NCBI GenBank assembly: GCA_023238725.1
Contig: CM041553.1
Location: 23,207,001 to 23,271,000, forward strand
Direction of reading: 5' to 3'
DNA: 64,000 bases
Source: Scortum barcoo
Lineage: Eukaryota > Chordata > Actinopteri > Centrarchiformes > Terapontidae
This document shows positions 1 to 12,510 of the stretch, in pieces. A program made the translations under genes and the position numbers. Under the pieces are notes generated by a model that saw only the letters and a list, made by a program, of their open reading frames with translations, searched no databases and was not told the origin of the DNA. Position 1 is the first letter of the stretch, and every line of letters starts with the position of its first letter.

Positions 1-2760
1 TAACAAGTCTGGTATTTGCAGGCCGTTCTCTGGTGGCTTGTGGATTTATGGCAGCAAGATGCAGCATCACGGCATTTTATTTATTTTTTTTGCTATACGC
101 GTGGCTCCGGAGATGACATCTGTAACCATTTGAAGAAATGAAAATCATCTAATTATGTTTGTCAGAAGAGGAGATGCAAGCATTTACCATCACTGTCAGC
201 AAAGATGACTATTTACAAAATTACCTCTCACACAGGAAATCAAAGCCTTTCCGAGCACAGTCCCATGACTGAGCTGAGCTGGGATCGTTTCCTGTGGGCC
301 TTTTCATACATGAACAATTTTTAGGCCCTTCCCAAGTTTTAAATCAAGATGCATCCTGCACAGTTTCACAGATTATCTGCCATCTAATCGCAAACATACA
401 AGATTAGAACATAACAGTGCATGACACACTGCACAACGCTTTTAATATCTTGCCAGAGGCAGCTACGCATCACGTTCAGATTTCCCTGTCACGTATCGCA
501 CTCATCTCTATCAGCCTCCTTCTCCCTCAATAGACACTCTCTCTCATTCTGCATGTCTGTCTCTCTGTCGTTCACTCTTGAATTTTCTCCAACTTCTCTA
601 TTTGTAGGCTGCGTTTTGTTTTTGCTATGTTTCTTCCCCTTCTGCATTTGGCTTTCCGTCACCCCTGTAAAATCGAGGCTTTTTCTCACCACTACAAGTT
701 CTCCCAGGTGATGCTGTACCTGCCCAGATTCCTGCAAATAGCTATGAAACTTGCTGTACCAGTGATAGTGGCTTATATTCTCCTGATGGCTTATGTTCTG
801 TGCTGAACAATGATGAAGACCAGGAACTTGATTTGAGGTGTTATTGTCAGGAGGGCTTTACCAGGGATAAATCCAGGAACAATTGTGGGAGGGCTACGGC
901 CACTTTCCAAGAAAATGTACACTCAAATGTCTTCCTTTTTCTTTTTATCATAAACATTTAATCAGAATTTCTGCTTACAGACAGGAAGTGTTCGCAGAAA
1001 AGACTTTAACAATCCAGACAAGCGATGAAATTGAGAGAAAAAGAGCTTTCAAATTCTGAGCATACTCATCCTGTAATAACAGAGAAGAGCACTGCATCCT
1101 GTTACGTGATATTAATAACATGCTCTTTCCAGTGAAGATAACATTACGTAGCGCCCTTTCTCACACAGGCTGCCTCTCACTTCAACTCCCTATGTTGCAG
1201 ACACGTAGCCCTCCACCGCCGTCTCTCTCTCCTTTTGCCTCTCACACTCCAACCTGAGACCTGTCCTCATCTCTTTGTTTTCTCTGTTCCTCTCACATGT
1301 TCGCTGCTGCACTCCCTCAGACCAGCAGACTGCCAGCTCCACCACTATACCAATAAGGTTTCCTCAAAAGTCCTCTCTTTCTTCTGTGTGATTTGGACGT
1401 TCAGATTCACACAAATATAATCTTATTTTTTCTGTGAAAAAAAGCTTGGGTATGTCTTGTGGCTGAAAGGGGAGTTCTTCATTTGAAGCCTCCATTTCGA
1501 GTCACTAGACGTCAGGGCCTCCCCACAGATGTGTTACTGTAAATTGTCCTTCTTACATAGGGGATCTTGGTACGTGCTGGAGTCTGCTCTACATTCCCAC
1601 TTTACCCATTTTAATATTTACATTTTAAAGATTTACTCTTATTATGTTGCAAGCTTAATCTATTTACAGGTCATCACATCTGAACACTGCAGGTGCCTGA
1701 GCTTCATCTCTCATTAGTATTTCTATTTATACTGCATGTTGATAGCAAAATTGTACATGTACATTTGCGCAATTTTGCAAATGTAGCAGTTTAATATTGG
1801 GCTGCAAACAGACACTTTTTATGCAGTACCTTACTTCTTCTTCTACCTGACTGATGTGACATATTTCAGAAGGCATCTTGCTTATAATAGTCTGAGGAAT
1901 GGCACGCACCCTTAAAACTTAACTATCCTTTCATGCGTGAAATATTGTATTGGCCGAACCTACGGTGTGCAAAAGGTTTATGTATCTGATCTTAGCACAT
2001 ATATTCAAATTTCAGTGCACACAGAGGTGGAGATGAGTGGCTAAGCCGATAGAGCCTCATTAGACTGCAAAACCTGTGTGAAATAGAGCAGTAGGGGTCA
2101 ACCTGAAGGTCAAATTTACACTAAGAGCTTTAAAAGGCTTTGTTCAAGGGCAGTTGTTGAGATTATACGTTGCCTCAATCCCCTTGCAGGAGATTTAAAT
2201 CAACAGTATTCTCACAGTTTGCATACTTTACATACTGCCGCCTCTGCAGCTGTTTTCACATGTGCCTGTGAAAATGAAAAATACATACAAATCAGTCACT
2301 GCGCAGATACTTTCTTGTTCATACTGTGAGGTAGCGTACAGCAATTATCGATGCTTTCCACACACGTACCTACGCGCGCACAGCAGGGTTAATTAAGCAG
2401 AAGTTGCAGCAGTGGGGAAAAAAGTCAGTTAACAATGAGTGTTGAAAATTGCATTCACTGTATTTGAATTAGCTGCCATCAGATCAGATTTCAGTTAATT
2501 AGGTACAAACAAAGAGACTGGTGAAGACACATTTGAGATATAATTAAGACATCTTTAGTTAAATTAATGTAAACAGAGTGTGACATTTGGCAGAAAGTAA
2601 GCAGAGGCAGAAAGGTTAGGAAGGACTGAGTATCTTTTTGACCTGCAGGACTAACTCTCTCCCCCGAAGCCAAAGCTCCGAGTAGGCATTTCTGTGCAGC
2701 CGGAGCCAGGCTGTGACTTGGCAACCTTGTGCAAGTGTCAGTGACACAGCAAAATGATGA
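1..2760. other. Non-coding stretch, no gene seen
   Basis: AT-rich vertebrate-type DNA with stops in all frames. There are pyrimidine-rich patches around 480-610 and 1200-1330 that resemble branch/polypyrimidine tracts, but neither is followed by an exon with a matching donor and a long open frame. I see no repeat family I recognise here. Confidence 0.6.
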
Positions 2761-3720
2761 ATGTTTAAGACAAGGTCAAGTGGGTTTCAAACAAATCCAT
2801 CATCTGATGTAATAGCAAAGGGGTCAGTTAAGGCTGTGTGGGCATTTATTATTCATGAGCAGGCGAGAGGAAGTGCGCACGTCTCACCAAACAGAGGACA
2901 AATGAATATAAACATCACCATCTCCCCCTCTCTTCTTACCTTTGTCTCTGAGGGGATTTTACCCTTGGATCAGTCTCAAACATACATCAATACATTGACT
3001 GGAATAATGCTTGAACTCCCAGAGGAATCTGTTTCCTTCCCTCTTTTTTTTTTTTTTTTTTTTTTTTTGACGGCGGTGTCAAAAGATTGAAGCCTTCCTC
3101 TTTCTCATTCGAGGGAAACCACGCCGGCATTAAGATGTTTCAATCAGTTTGCTTTGAAGACGAGTAGCAATGAGAGCATGCGGCTAATGAGGATTTGCCG
3201 AGAGATCAAATGAGCTTTAAAATAGCTGACACTCTTTCAGAAGTATTCTCAAATTAAATTAATATATTCTCTCAAACTAAATAGTCATGCATGGACCAAA
3301 ATGTGCTTTATGGCCACTGGGGCAAAAGTCCAACGGGAATTGAGATACAGTGCGAGAGTTTTACTCCCCGTTCTTTATCTTGACTCTCAGCGCGGGTTTT
3401 TTCCATTACCAAGAGGAAGTGGGAGCAGCCAACCCCAGACGGTCTCCCAATGGCTTAGCTCAGTTGGCTGGAAAGATAGATTTCCCTCGCCCCACACTTC
3501 TTTCAGCAAAAATCCCAGGAACAAACACTGCCTCTGTTTAATTTGGAACTCACCGAAATATGATTAATCCATAAAGTCTCATCAATGACAAATAGGCGAA
3601 AACAGGACCGAAATTAGAAATACATCACCGTCGAGGTAATTTAAATTCATTCAGTGGCCGCAGAGTGGAAACAAAGGAGGGGAGTCCACCGGCAAGACAA
3701 AAAGCTGCTGATGAGAGACT
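2761..3720. other. Possible conserved non-coding block with a poly-T tract
   Basis: No coding exon is supported. A run of 25 T lies at 3044-3068. The flanking sequence, especially about 3120-3260, is of even composition with several TAAT and ATGAG words and no repeat character, which is the look of vertebrate conserved non-coding DNA. That is an impression from base composition and motif content only; cross-species alignment would decide it. Confidence 0.2.
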
Positions 3721-4051
3721 CTGTGAAGTTATGACACACCCGGCTCGTTTTTTTTTTTTTATTATTGTACTTTTCCTCACGCCCTTCCACGCTTCTGCTG
3801 ATACTTTGATCTGGCTAGTCTAAATTAAACATCTGCCACCATGCTGTGCCACCCACTTCAATGCCACGGTCGTAAATCGTTTGTACCACGGAGGCGGCGA
3901 GCTGGGCAGTCCAGGTTCCTGGGAAGAATGTGGTCTGGCTGCTGTTCGGTTCATTAGGAGCTTCTCTTTTCTACCCATGTTTTTCTACGTGTTTACTTTT
4001 TTTTTTTTTTAAATGACATCATAGTTCCACATAGCCTCACTGGGGCCTCCA

Positions 4052-4190
4052 TAAAGGGATAGTCTGGCATTTTGGGAAATGTGCTTATTTATAGGAGGAT
4101 TGATACAACTCTCAAGTCTCTCCATTAAATGTGAGATTAATGTGAGTGGGGCAGTTGGCTCTGTTTCACATAAAGACTGGAAACAGGGGA
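4052..4190 (+). repeat. Fish short interspersed repeat, copy A (plus-oriented half)
   Basis: The segment begins with a word close to AAGGGATAGTCTGGCATTTT and continues with TGGGAAATGTGCTTATTTAT, then GATTGATACAACTCTCAAGTCT and ATAAAGACTGGAAACAGGGG. The same words in the same order occur at 47800-47935, and in reverse orientation at 10543-10708. I recognise this as a very abundant non-autonomous repeat of percomorph fish, probably a MITE, but I cannot name its superfamily from this copy. No coding capacity. Confidence 0.6.
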
Positions 4191-4394
4191 GTCTCTGTTG
4201 GCTGCCACAATGATGACAAGACTTCAGGAAGTCACTGCTTGCAGTCAAGAAATAATCCAGCATTTAACCCCTTTAAAACCAGAAAATTTTTATGTTTCAG
4301 TTTTTGCGCATTAAACAAATGACAAAAAAAGTGTGTTAATTAAAAATTAATTAAAAGTGTGTGTTAATTGTGACCTTTGGATGTGCTAGTTTTA

Positions 4395-4462
4395 AACTGA
4401 GACAGGCTAGGTGTTTCCTTCTGCTTCCACCTTTTATGCTAAGCTAAGATAGCTGCCACAAG
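4395..4462 (-). repeat. Same fish repeat, inverted 3' piece next to copy A
   Basis: Words GACAGGCTAGGTGTTTCC and TTATGCTAAGCTAAGATAGC are the reverse complement of the GCTTAGCATAAAGACTGG...GGAAACAGCTAGCCTGG part of the family. It therefore points in the opposite direction to copy A about 200 bp upstream. Either two copies inserted head-to-head or one copy was rearranged. Confidence 0.5.
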
Positions 4463-7400
4463 AGTGTTTGTGCTGCAGCTGAATTTAAAAAACTAGCTTG
4501 GTGCAGAAAAATGTAACATGAATTTGCTAAGCTATGGAAAACCTTGAATCTTTGCTACATTTAATGTCACTTTTGTGAATATATGAAACACAACAATTGT
4601 AATAAACATTATACTGGTGCTTTTTTGTTAACAGTGATGGATTGTGTTTTCCATAGTATGAACTGTCAGGTGATAAATACTTAATCTCCCACCCAAACAA
4701 CCACATGGTTATTAATGTTTGTTGAACCATATTTCTTCCTACCACATTCTCAATGAAGTGTTAAGATCTTAAGACAGCTTCCAGCGCTCCTTTGGCCTCC
4801 TTCTCTCTATGGCTCCTTTGCCTCTCCGACAAAAAGTCAAGGGTGTTTTGTTTTTATATTGCAATAATGCTACTGGACCATGAAATGTCATCCTCTCCAA
4901 CATGGTGCTTTCCTTCCCCACGGGGGGAGAGGTGTTTGGGGAGGGGGGTTGACATTCTGCTGTCACATTTAAGGTCTGCCTGTTCCTAACGACAACACAA
5001 AGTCTCTACATAATTTTTGGTGCTTAAAACTGAGTGTCACAGCTTCATCACATGCACATAAGTTTTGCAACATGGGAGAGACATTTTAAAGATGTCAAAT
5101 ATTTAGAAATTAGGATCTCAATGAAAATAGTGAGCTTGAAATACATGTTCCTGATCAAGAACTGTGGCTAAATTTTAAAAAAAAAAATTTATTTTTTATT
5201 TTGACCGAGCACCATGTTACGGAGCCCCTAAGAGGACATGTGCAAAAAAAAAAAAAAAAAAAGAAAGTTGCAAAGTTGCAAAACCTCCCATGTACCATGT
5301 TATATTCAAATATAAAATGATTTAAATAAAAAATAAGTAATTAGAATAGCCTTTTACATTATAGACAAATTAGAGCCTATAAACAATATACCAAACATAC
5401 ATTACATGATATATGTGATGCATTTTTAAAATGTATAACAGAATACAGCAGTTATTGCAAGTTGCTATTTAATGAATTACTAATACTTTTGTTGAGTTAC
5501 ATTAGAATTAAATCAAGAATAAAAGGAGAGAGAAATTGTGTAATACAATGCAAAATACTTTTATTTAGCTTATTCATATATGAATTGTTTGTTTGTTTTT
5601 TTCATTAATAAAAGCTTTGCTCATTTAGAAGAAAATCTGGTTTGATATATTGACATATTTAAATGAGTACAAACAATAAGTGCATTACTCTTAAGAACTA
5701 AACTGCACAGCGGTTCATCTCCCTACTAAAAACATCACAGTATAAAGTAGCAGGAAATTACAAGGCGGGGTATTGTTTGGAGTTTCTTGACTTCCGTGTT
5801 TCCTGTCCAACCAGTTAACCACAACGATCACCCAAACCTTCCTGCGGTCCTTTCTAGTGGGTTTTTATGTCAAACGAAGCGAAAACACAGCTTGACTCAG
5901 CCAACTGTGATCAGCGCCTGGCCTCCAGAAAGTGTCAGTCAAGTAAAGCCATGGGAATACGGGGAAGGATCCTACCAAAGCTAGTGCATTTTTTTTAACA
6001 GGTGATGGGTTGACAAACCATTAGAGGTCCATGTTCTGTCTGATTAGCCTGAAACTGTTAGAAGTTGTGTGGCCGTTAAAATGCTTCAGTCTACAAGCTG
6101 TGGTACTCTCATTGTGCACTTTCTTTTGAATACTCTTTGTTTCCTTGCAGAATATTTATTTTAACAGTCTGTTATTAATGCTCAGGATTTGCTGCAGTGT
6201 GTCTGTCAATATCGCACATCAGGAAAGCCCAGTACAGGTCGTGACAGGTGATCAGTTCCATTCACCGAAGAAGTCAATGAGATGCAGGTGAAAGGTCAAA
6301 TCCTCATAACAGCGCTGTTATATTTTGTAACAATTTGCTGTTTTTCAGAGGGTTATATGCAATTTCTTGGCCTTTGGATGTAACTCCATATTAAATGTAC
6401 ATTACAGATAGGTTGCTAAAGACTTGGTTAAGGTTAGTTTAAAAGCAAAACAAAACAAAACAAAAAAGTCTATGATAGTTGGGCACAAACTCTGTTTTCC
6501 TCCATGAAAGTCAGATAAACAATATCCTCATCTACCCCCTTTAACCTCCACACCTTCACTTTCCATCTCACTACAAAAAGGGCGCTCTGCTTCCTGCTTT
6601 TGCACTGAAGGTCTGCAATGGGAGGTGCGTAAATTTCCAATATGATATATATGTAGAGGGATACTGGGCTGCCAGTCTATGGTTGTCTGTTTTGCTGATT
6701 TTTAACCAAATTTACCATCAACAAAAAAGTTCAAAGATGCTCTTAACTGACTTTAGATTGAATACAGATTCTTACAGATACAGATATTCTGCATGTTTGT
6801 TAAATATAAACTTAATTCAAACACGCAATACAAAAGTTCTGAAATGTTACTACTAATTTTCCCTCCTGAGTGAAAGCCTGATGGTGTGTTTCACTGGTGT
6901 GAGAGGAATGTGTGTTGATGTAATTGACTAACAAAGGCTTGGTGTGTTGTTGTTAACGTATAAGTGGGGAACGTGAGAAGAAATAATTTGAACGTTGGAA
7001 GTCATATATTAGATGTAAGAGGATGTGACTTTATGTGAGAGGAAAAAACAGCTGAAGTGTTTTGCGAATGTTTGATGTCGAGTGTTGAATGTAAAAGTGA
7101 CATATTGGCTGTGAACGTGGTGATGTGAGAAGCTTGGGAAAAAACCTGATAATTATACATGCTGCATGCACTGGTGGTGTTGTGTGTGTATGTGTGTAAA
7201 ATGCTTTTGAAAAGTGACCAGGTTCTTCAATAATCTGATTTATGAGAATGAATTTGGGTGCTCGGTAGATACGGCTCTTCATTCATCTAATTCTGCATGA
7301 ACAAAGCGCCAAGATCAAAATCTGAATTTCAATGCCACTTCATTTGTATTTAAAGATTACATCACCTTGATGTTCTCTGAATGGATGCGTAAAAAAAAAA

Positions 7401-7817
7401 AAAAAAATTAACCATGCTCTTTTCCAATCCTTGTTTAGAAACAGATTTTTATCAACCTGTGCTGTTGATACAAGCTATAAATAAAACAGCCTTCAAGGTG
7501 ATATGGCAAACTTGTTGGCAAACAGTGGCTTTTTTACACACATGTAGAGCAACAATATCATTATTGTGGAGGCGTGTTTCTTGGCACCTGGCAAATATCG
7601 ATTCCAATATTATCTCTTTCTTGTTGACTGCAAAAGTTGTGTCCATAAAACCAAAACAGTGATTTGAAAAAAAAAAAGTTAAAAAAGCTCGTGGCGGACT
7701 GCACAGTTGGGATAATTTTCTGCACATTAGTCACTACAAGTCACCCTTCACACACTTACACTTGATCCTCTGTTATTATAAAAAATATTGATTATAGCAG
7801 CTTTGAAGATGACCTTT

Positions 7818-7820
<3 letters not shown>
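4463..7820. other. AT-rich non-coding stretch, no gene seen
   Basis: Only short chance open frames. Low-complexity patches include an A19 run at 5244-5262, a mixed A/T run around 5173-5205, and an A17 run near 7391. A 9-bp inverted word (ACATGGGAG near 5070, CTCCCATGT near 5286) brackets the 5.1-5.3 kb AT-rich patch, which might be a worn non-autonomous transposon, but the evidence is too thin to call. Confidence 0.55.

Positions 7821-7890
<70 letters not shown>
7821..7890. repeat. (TA)35 microsatellite
   Basis: Seventy uninterrupted bases of TA repeat, followed by imperfect GATATAGATATATG. It is self-complementary and likely length-polymorphic. It sits in unique sequence with no associated gene. 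Confidence 0.97.
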
Positions 7891-7892
<2 letters not shown>

Positions 7893-10540
7893 TATAGATA
7901 TATGTATTATACAATTGTAGCTGCAGGAGTTTTATTGTGATGTAATGGTTTGCCACTAAATGTGAAAGCAATCTTGAGTAGAGAAATGCTTTTCACTTGA
8001 GCTAATCAAATTCAAGTGCTGGTTTTACACAGCTCTCGGAGAACACCATTAAGAAGGTAGCAGTGCTAACTACTGGCCTCATTTGAAGGGGGTACGTTTC
8101 TTAAGTGGCCAAGTACTCTAAGTTCATTGCTACTTCATCTCTGATCCAGTTGTATTTCCTCTTACATTTGATTGAAGGAGGACGAAATGATCTTTGAAGT
8201 GAGTCTCTCTGCAGCAAGTGTCCTCTCAGAGTGACTTCTGAGGTCTGAGTCTGATATTTTTTATTTTTTTTCTGACAGCTATATTTAATATCAAGGGAGG
8301 GTTTAGTGTAGATCAGCGGTGGCGATAATGATCAGCCAGAAACGGTGTAGGAGTCTTATGGAAACTGAGCAATTATTACAGTCATGCTGAGCTGTAATCA
8401 GGAGAGCCTGTCAAGTAGCCTCCATTACTTCGTGTCAAAAGGTCTAGTATGTGAGCACTTATACAAGACACTATAAATGAGCAGAGACTTCATTAGGATA
8501 GAGTTGAAGAGGTTTTTGTAAGTTTTGAGGCAAAGTGGTTTACTGTATGTGTCAAGAGAAAAATACTTTGAAGATGTGTGTTATAATCTTAATAGGAATA
8601 AGAGGGGGAATAAAAAAAAAGTTATTGCATACTTATAATTACATCCTAGCCTGCAAGTCTATTAGAATTCGTAGTGAAGTTTTGTCAGATTGGTCTGAAT
8701 TTAAATCACTCTCATTTGAAGCAGCTTCACATAGAGAAAATGGATTCAATATGAGTGTCAAGTAAATGTAATTTTGCTTATGAATTTTCCAGTGTGTTTG
8801 GATAAGAAATGGTCCCATTATCTGTGAAAAAAAAAAGAAATGTAATTTTTAAAAGAATTTAGATTAAAGGGTGAACCTCTTAGGGTTAAGCATTTGCAAT
8901 TCTTCAGTGTTTCTGTGCCAGAAAATGTAGTTTGCATGAGTGAGCTTCAGCATAAAAAGGCACTCTCCTGTTATTCATGTGCAAGACAGGCCTTTGGGTA
9001 AAAGGTCAGATGATCACCATATGACAATTAGAGTAATTTGCCCTTTATACAGATCATCAAATAATTTATAAGACAGCATATGTGATTGTCAGTACTTGCC
9101 AAAAAATATGCAGTAAAGAGCTTAAGCCAATATGGGTGTTTAGATTTTTTGGTAAAGTTATCACACAAGTATTTACACTCCAGGCTAGTAGGGGGCAACA
9201 TCATTGTCATGGTAGTGGCTCTTACAAGTGAAACTTCAGGTCCATGTCCCTTCAAGCCCACATAACCTGCCATGCTCTCCATCCGTCAGTGTCTGCCATG
9301 TACAGAACAAAATCGAACCATCCATGTACCGTTTACCGAAGTGCCGGTGGGTTAGCTTAGCCATTAACCTTTTTGTTTGCTCTTCTGTTGCCAATTAGGC
9401 GCTAAATAGAGCTGCTGTATCCTGGTTCCCTGGCTCAGATATTCAAGTCAAACAACCAGCGTAGACTCCAAAAAGTTACAGCTCCCAGCCAAGAAATAGT
9501 CTGGCACAAAACTCCCCCATGAAAAGGGCAACACTGATGTTTCTACACTTTAGTATTTGTATGGATGAAAGAGTGACTGTAGTGCTCTGATAGTAATGTA
9601 AACCAGATATAGTTGGTTATTTATGTCTGTTTTGTTACAGGTACAGCTAATTAGACTGATAATGTGGTTAGTGATTGGCTGTCAAGGTCAAGTGAGAGGT
9701 GTGATAGCTTGAGGGAATGAACACACTGACCTCCACGAGGCCCTTTTCTACCGCACATAATATGATACAAAACACACCAAAGAGTACGTATTTATTACAC
9801 AATACACAAAAGGAAAGTTATAAACTGGTGGTGTAGGGTTGACCAGGGTTTTCCACCAGCAATAGATCATAAGAAGTGTCACATAAATTATGTTCACCTG
9901 TCCAGGAGAAAAATGGCCAACTCAGAGTTAATTTAAATTCCTTTGGTCTGACTCGAATTCAACAACACTTTTCTCATGCTCTAAAAGGGAGTATCCTGGG
10001 TGGCAGAGTAAGGGGTTATTGGTCTTACAGACTTCACCCTTTTAACATTTAAGGACATTTTAAGGAAAACTGATCATGCTTGGACATTAGTTAATGAGGT
10101 GGGACTTGGGCTTCTTCATTAAATACACTAAATAAGAAAATTATTTATTCACAGTCAAAATAATACTTGGTCATGATGAGAAATGCTCTGATCTGCCTTC
10201 ATAATGACTTAGATTAATACCACTCTCATTTCAATTACAGTTTTATTTGCATAAACACTGAAAACAACAATTCATCATTTACTATAGGCCAGCCTATTAT
10301 TTGGCCAGGGGCTGGACTTGGTGGTGGTTGTTTCTCAAATTGTTGTACAAATTAAAAGCACTCAATAGAGTTTTAATTGGAGTTTTATTGATTAAATCTT
10401 GATTCAATACTGATGCCTCTATTTGACCAATATAAGAAAACAAGACCAACAGAGGGAGAATTGGCTATTTTATATTAGTTTCTAATGGTTACGTTTAATG
10501 TTTGCCACCAATTTTTTTGTGAAGTCAGACAAAATGTTTT
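7891..10540. other. Non-coding stretch; possible enhancer-like block and CTCF-like word
   Basis: No exon is supported. Around 8280-8500 composition is balanced with several TAAT and ATTA cores, as in conserved non-coding DNA, but this is weak. At 9185-9197 the word CTAGTAGGGGGCA matches 12 of 13 positions of the usual CTCF core. The segment around 9345-9560 contains phrases I associate with a fish repeat (for example CAAGAAATAGTCTGGCAC), too degraded to delimit. Confidence 0.4.
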
Positions 10541-10542
10541 GT

Positions 10543-10708
10543 CAGTTTTGCGCCAGGCTAGCTGTTTCCTGCTATTTCTAGTCTTGGTCCTAAAGTGATG
10601 GCTGTAGCTTTATATTTAGGATAAAGAAGCGAGAGTGATAGGAATCTTCTTATCCACAAGAAAATAATTAATGTATTTCCCAAAATGTGAATCTATTCCT
10701 TCACTTTA
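10543..10708 (-). repeat. Fish short interspersed repeat, copy B
   Basis: Reverse-oriented copy of the family seen at 4052 and 47800. In plus-strand reading it runs CCAGGCTAGCTGTTTCC, GCTGTAGCTTTATATTTAGG, GAGAGTGATAGGAATCTTCT, TTTCCCAAAATGTGAATCTA and ends TTCCTTCACTTTA, which is the complement of the family 5' end. This is the most complete copy in the window. It shows no coding potential and no clear target-site duplication. Confidence 0.6.
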
Positions 10709-12190
10709 GGCTTACGCACTTATCCGTCATCACTTATTCTAACACTAACAATCCTGTCTTAAGCTGGTAATCACTTGGCTCTGTTAAACCCAGGATTTTT
10801 TAATCCAGCTGTGCCAGTGTTCACATGAAAGAGACGCATATTTAATCAGCTGTATTACCAGAGGCTGTGACGATGAGAATTATTGCATTTACCTCCCTAA
10901 AAAAAAACCTCAAAAGCATAATAATACTATAAAAAGTAAAAATGCATGGGTTTTGTCTGAATCTTTTGGGAGGAACATGTCTGACTTTGTGTGTCTCTGT
11001 TTAACAACCCAACATCCTCGCGGGAGGGGCGCGTTCCAGACGACTCAGGAATGTTTTGCTGAACCCCACTAATGGGGGTGAGGGTGCTCATTTAGCAGCC
11101 AGAGAGAGTCTCGTTTAATCCCACAGATGTGTCTTATCAGTGTTTTCCAGTTTTTATTACCTTACTTCCTCTACCCTGTATTCTGTGCCTATTTTTTCTC
11201 CTCTGGCGATACAGATGGATGTTGGAGAAAGAGAGCGGTGCTGATGTTAAAGTGTTGGCTGCAAGAGAACAGTCTCATGCTGCACTGCGTAAAGTGATAG
11301 CACTGCTGGCTGTCAGAAACTTTCAAACACTGTGTAACTCATATTATTGCTAATGAGGGCCTTTATTTACATCATTCATAGATACTGGTTTAATTCAGTT
11401 TATTTATTTATTGCCAAAAATGCTAATGTGATATTTTTTAAAATTATCCAAGCTCTCTGTGTTGCCTTTACATTTATTTTATCCTCTGTACAAAACAATT
11501 CCACGCTTTTAGGATTTATCACCCTTTAAAAACCATATGATATGGCTGAAAGCTATTTTCAAGATCAGCAATTTAGTTTAAATTCCTCATCAAGTTCAAC
11601 ATTGATATGGATGTTTTTTTCCAATTTTAATCATAATTATTTAGATTAAGTAATGATTACTACTGTATTAAATACATTAAAAAAAAGTGCCTGTGTCTTC
11701 TGCTGCAAGACAACGCTGCAACTTACTGAGGTAAACTTACATTCAAACTAACTGCATTTAACTTAAAATAATTTTGTCAGATCAGTTAAATGATGAGTCC
11801 CAGTGTGAGCATGTGCGGCTAATGAATTCAGTTTCTCTCTGAATAATGACTTGACTAAATGCCAGTGGGTGGAGTTCAAGATTCCCTATATGTAACAGTC
11901 GAGGCTGTATGGATGATATCACAGAGTACAGACCCCCCGCAGCACCGACTGCTACACTACATTGGTAGCCTCTGCTTCACAGTGAGAAAAAGTAATTCTC
12001 GAGAGAGGCAAGGTGGTCTGACAGAGACGAAAGCCAAAGAAGATTTCACATGTGGGGGAGACGCATGATGGAGGGGATTGGAAAAAAAGGAGGGGGAGAG
12101 ATGATCTGCTGAGAGGGGGCAACGAAAGCACCAAATGAGGGAGAGAAAAAAGGAGGCAGAGAGCGAAAAAGGGAGAAAAAAATCTAGGTA
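10709..12190. other. Non-coding stretch with a purine-rich tract
   Basis: No gene. From about 11995 to 12190 the plus strand is strongly purine-rich (repeated GAGAG, GGAGGGGG and AAAAAGG words); the long minus-strand open frame across it (11957-12247) is a consequence of that composition rather than evidence of a protein. Confidence 0.5.
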
Positions 12191-12510
12191 GAGGGAAGGA
12201 AAGCTGAGCGTATTCACTAAACCTGCTTCACATCCTTTCAGAGGCATTCTGCGCCGAGAGACCTGCGTTATTTATCAAGCAGGAGCACCAACCTGGAAGC
12301 CAGTCAGGCTGTCATCTGATGCACACCTTGCATCAAGTCATTGAAGTGCATCTCTCTCCCTAATGCATATGCATCTAAGACAGAATGGTGCAGAGAAATG
12401 GTTGGAGATATGCATGTGCAGCTGATTGTGAATTTAATCTGTGCATGCACGCTGTAATCCAAGTTCAGAGGAAAAAAAACATGGCAGGCTCTTTCTGGAC
12501 ACCTGTCCTG
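12191..12510. other. Possible conserved non-coding block
   Basis: Unique, balanced-composition sequence with no open frame of note. It contains the exact POU palindrome listed separately at 12363-12374. Candidate enhancer by analogy with vertebrate conserved elements; not demonstrated. Confidence 0.25.
12363..12374. promoter_or_regulatory. Candidate POU-factor MORE palindrome
   Basis: The bases ATGCATATGCAT are an exact match to the MORE (palindromic Oct factor recognition element) consensus, to which POU-domain proteins bind as dimers. The match itself is seen in the sequence; binding is inference. A defined 12-mer of this composition is expected far less than once in a window of this size. 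Confidence 0.35.

Noticed and set aside
480..640. Polypyrimidine tract plus acceptor ending TTTGTAG near 607 as an exon start
   Set aside because: No matching donor and no frame that looks like protein follow it.
2025..2115. tRNA-derived SINE or tRNA gene, because of GTGGCTAAGCCGATAGAGCC
   Set aside because: No convincing B box and no cloverleaf could be drawn.
5040..5300. MITE bracketed by ACATGGGAG/CTCCCATGT
   Set aside because: Nine-base arms without target duplication and with low-complexity interior are not sufficient.
11957..12247. Minus-strand frame rich in Ser, Phe, Leu and Pro as a secreted or membrane protein
   Set aside because: The composition is simply the translation of a purine-rich tract on the opposite strand.
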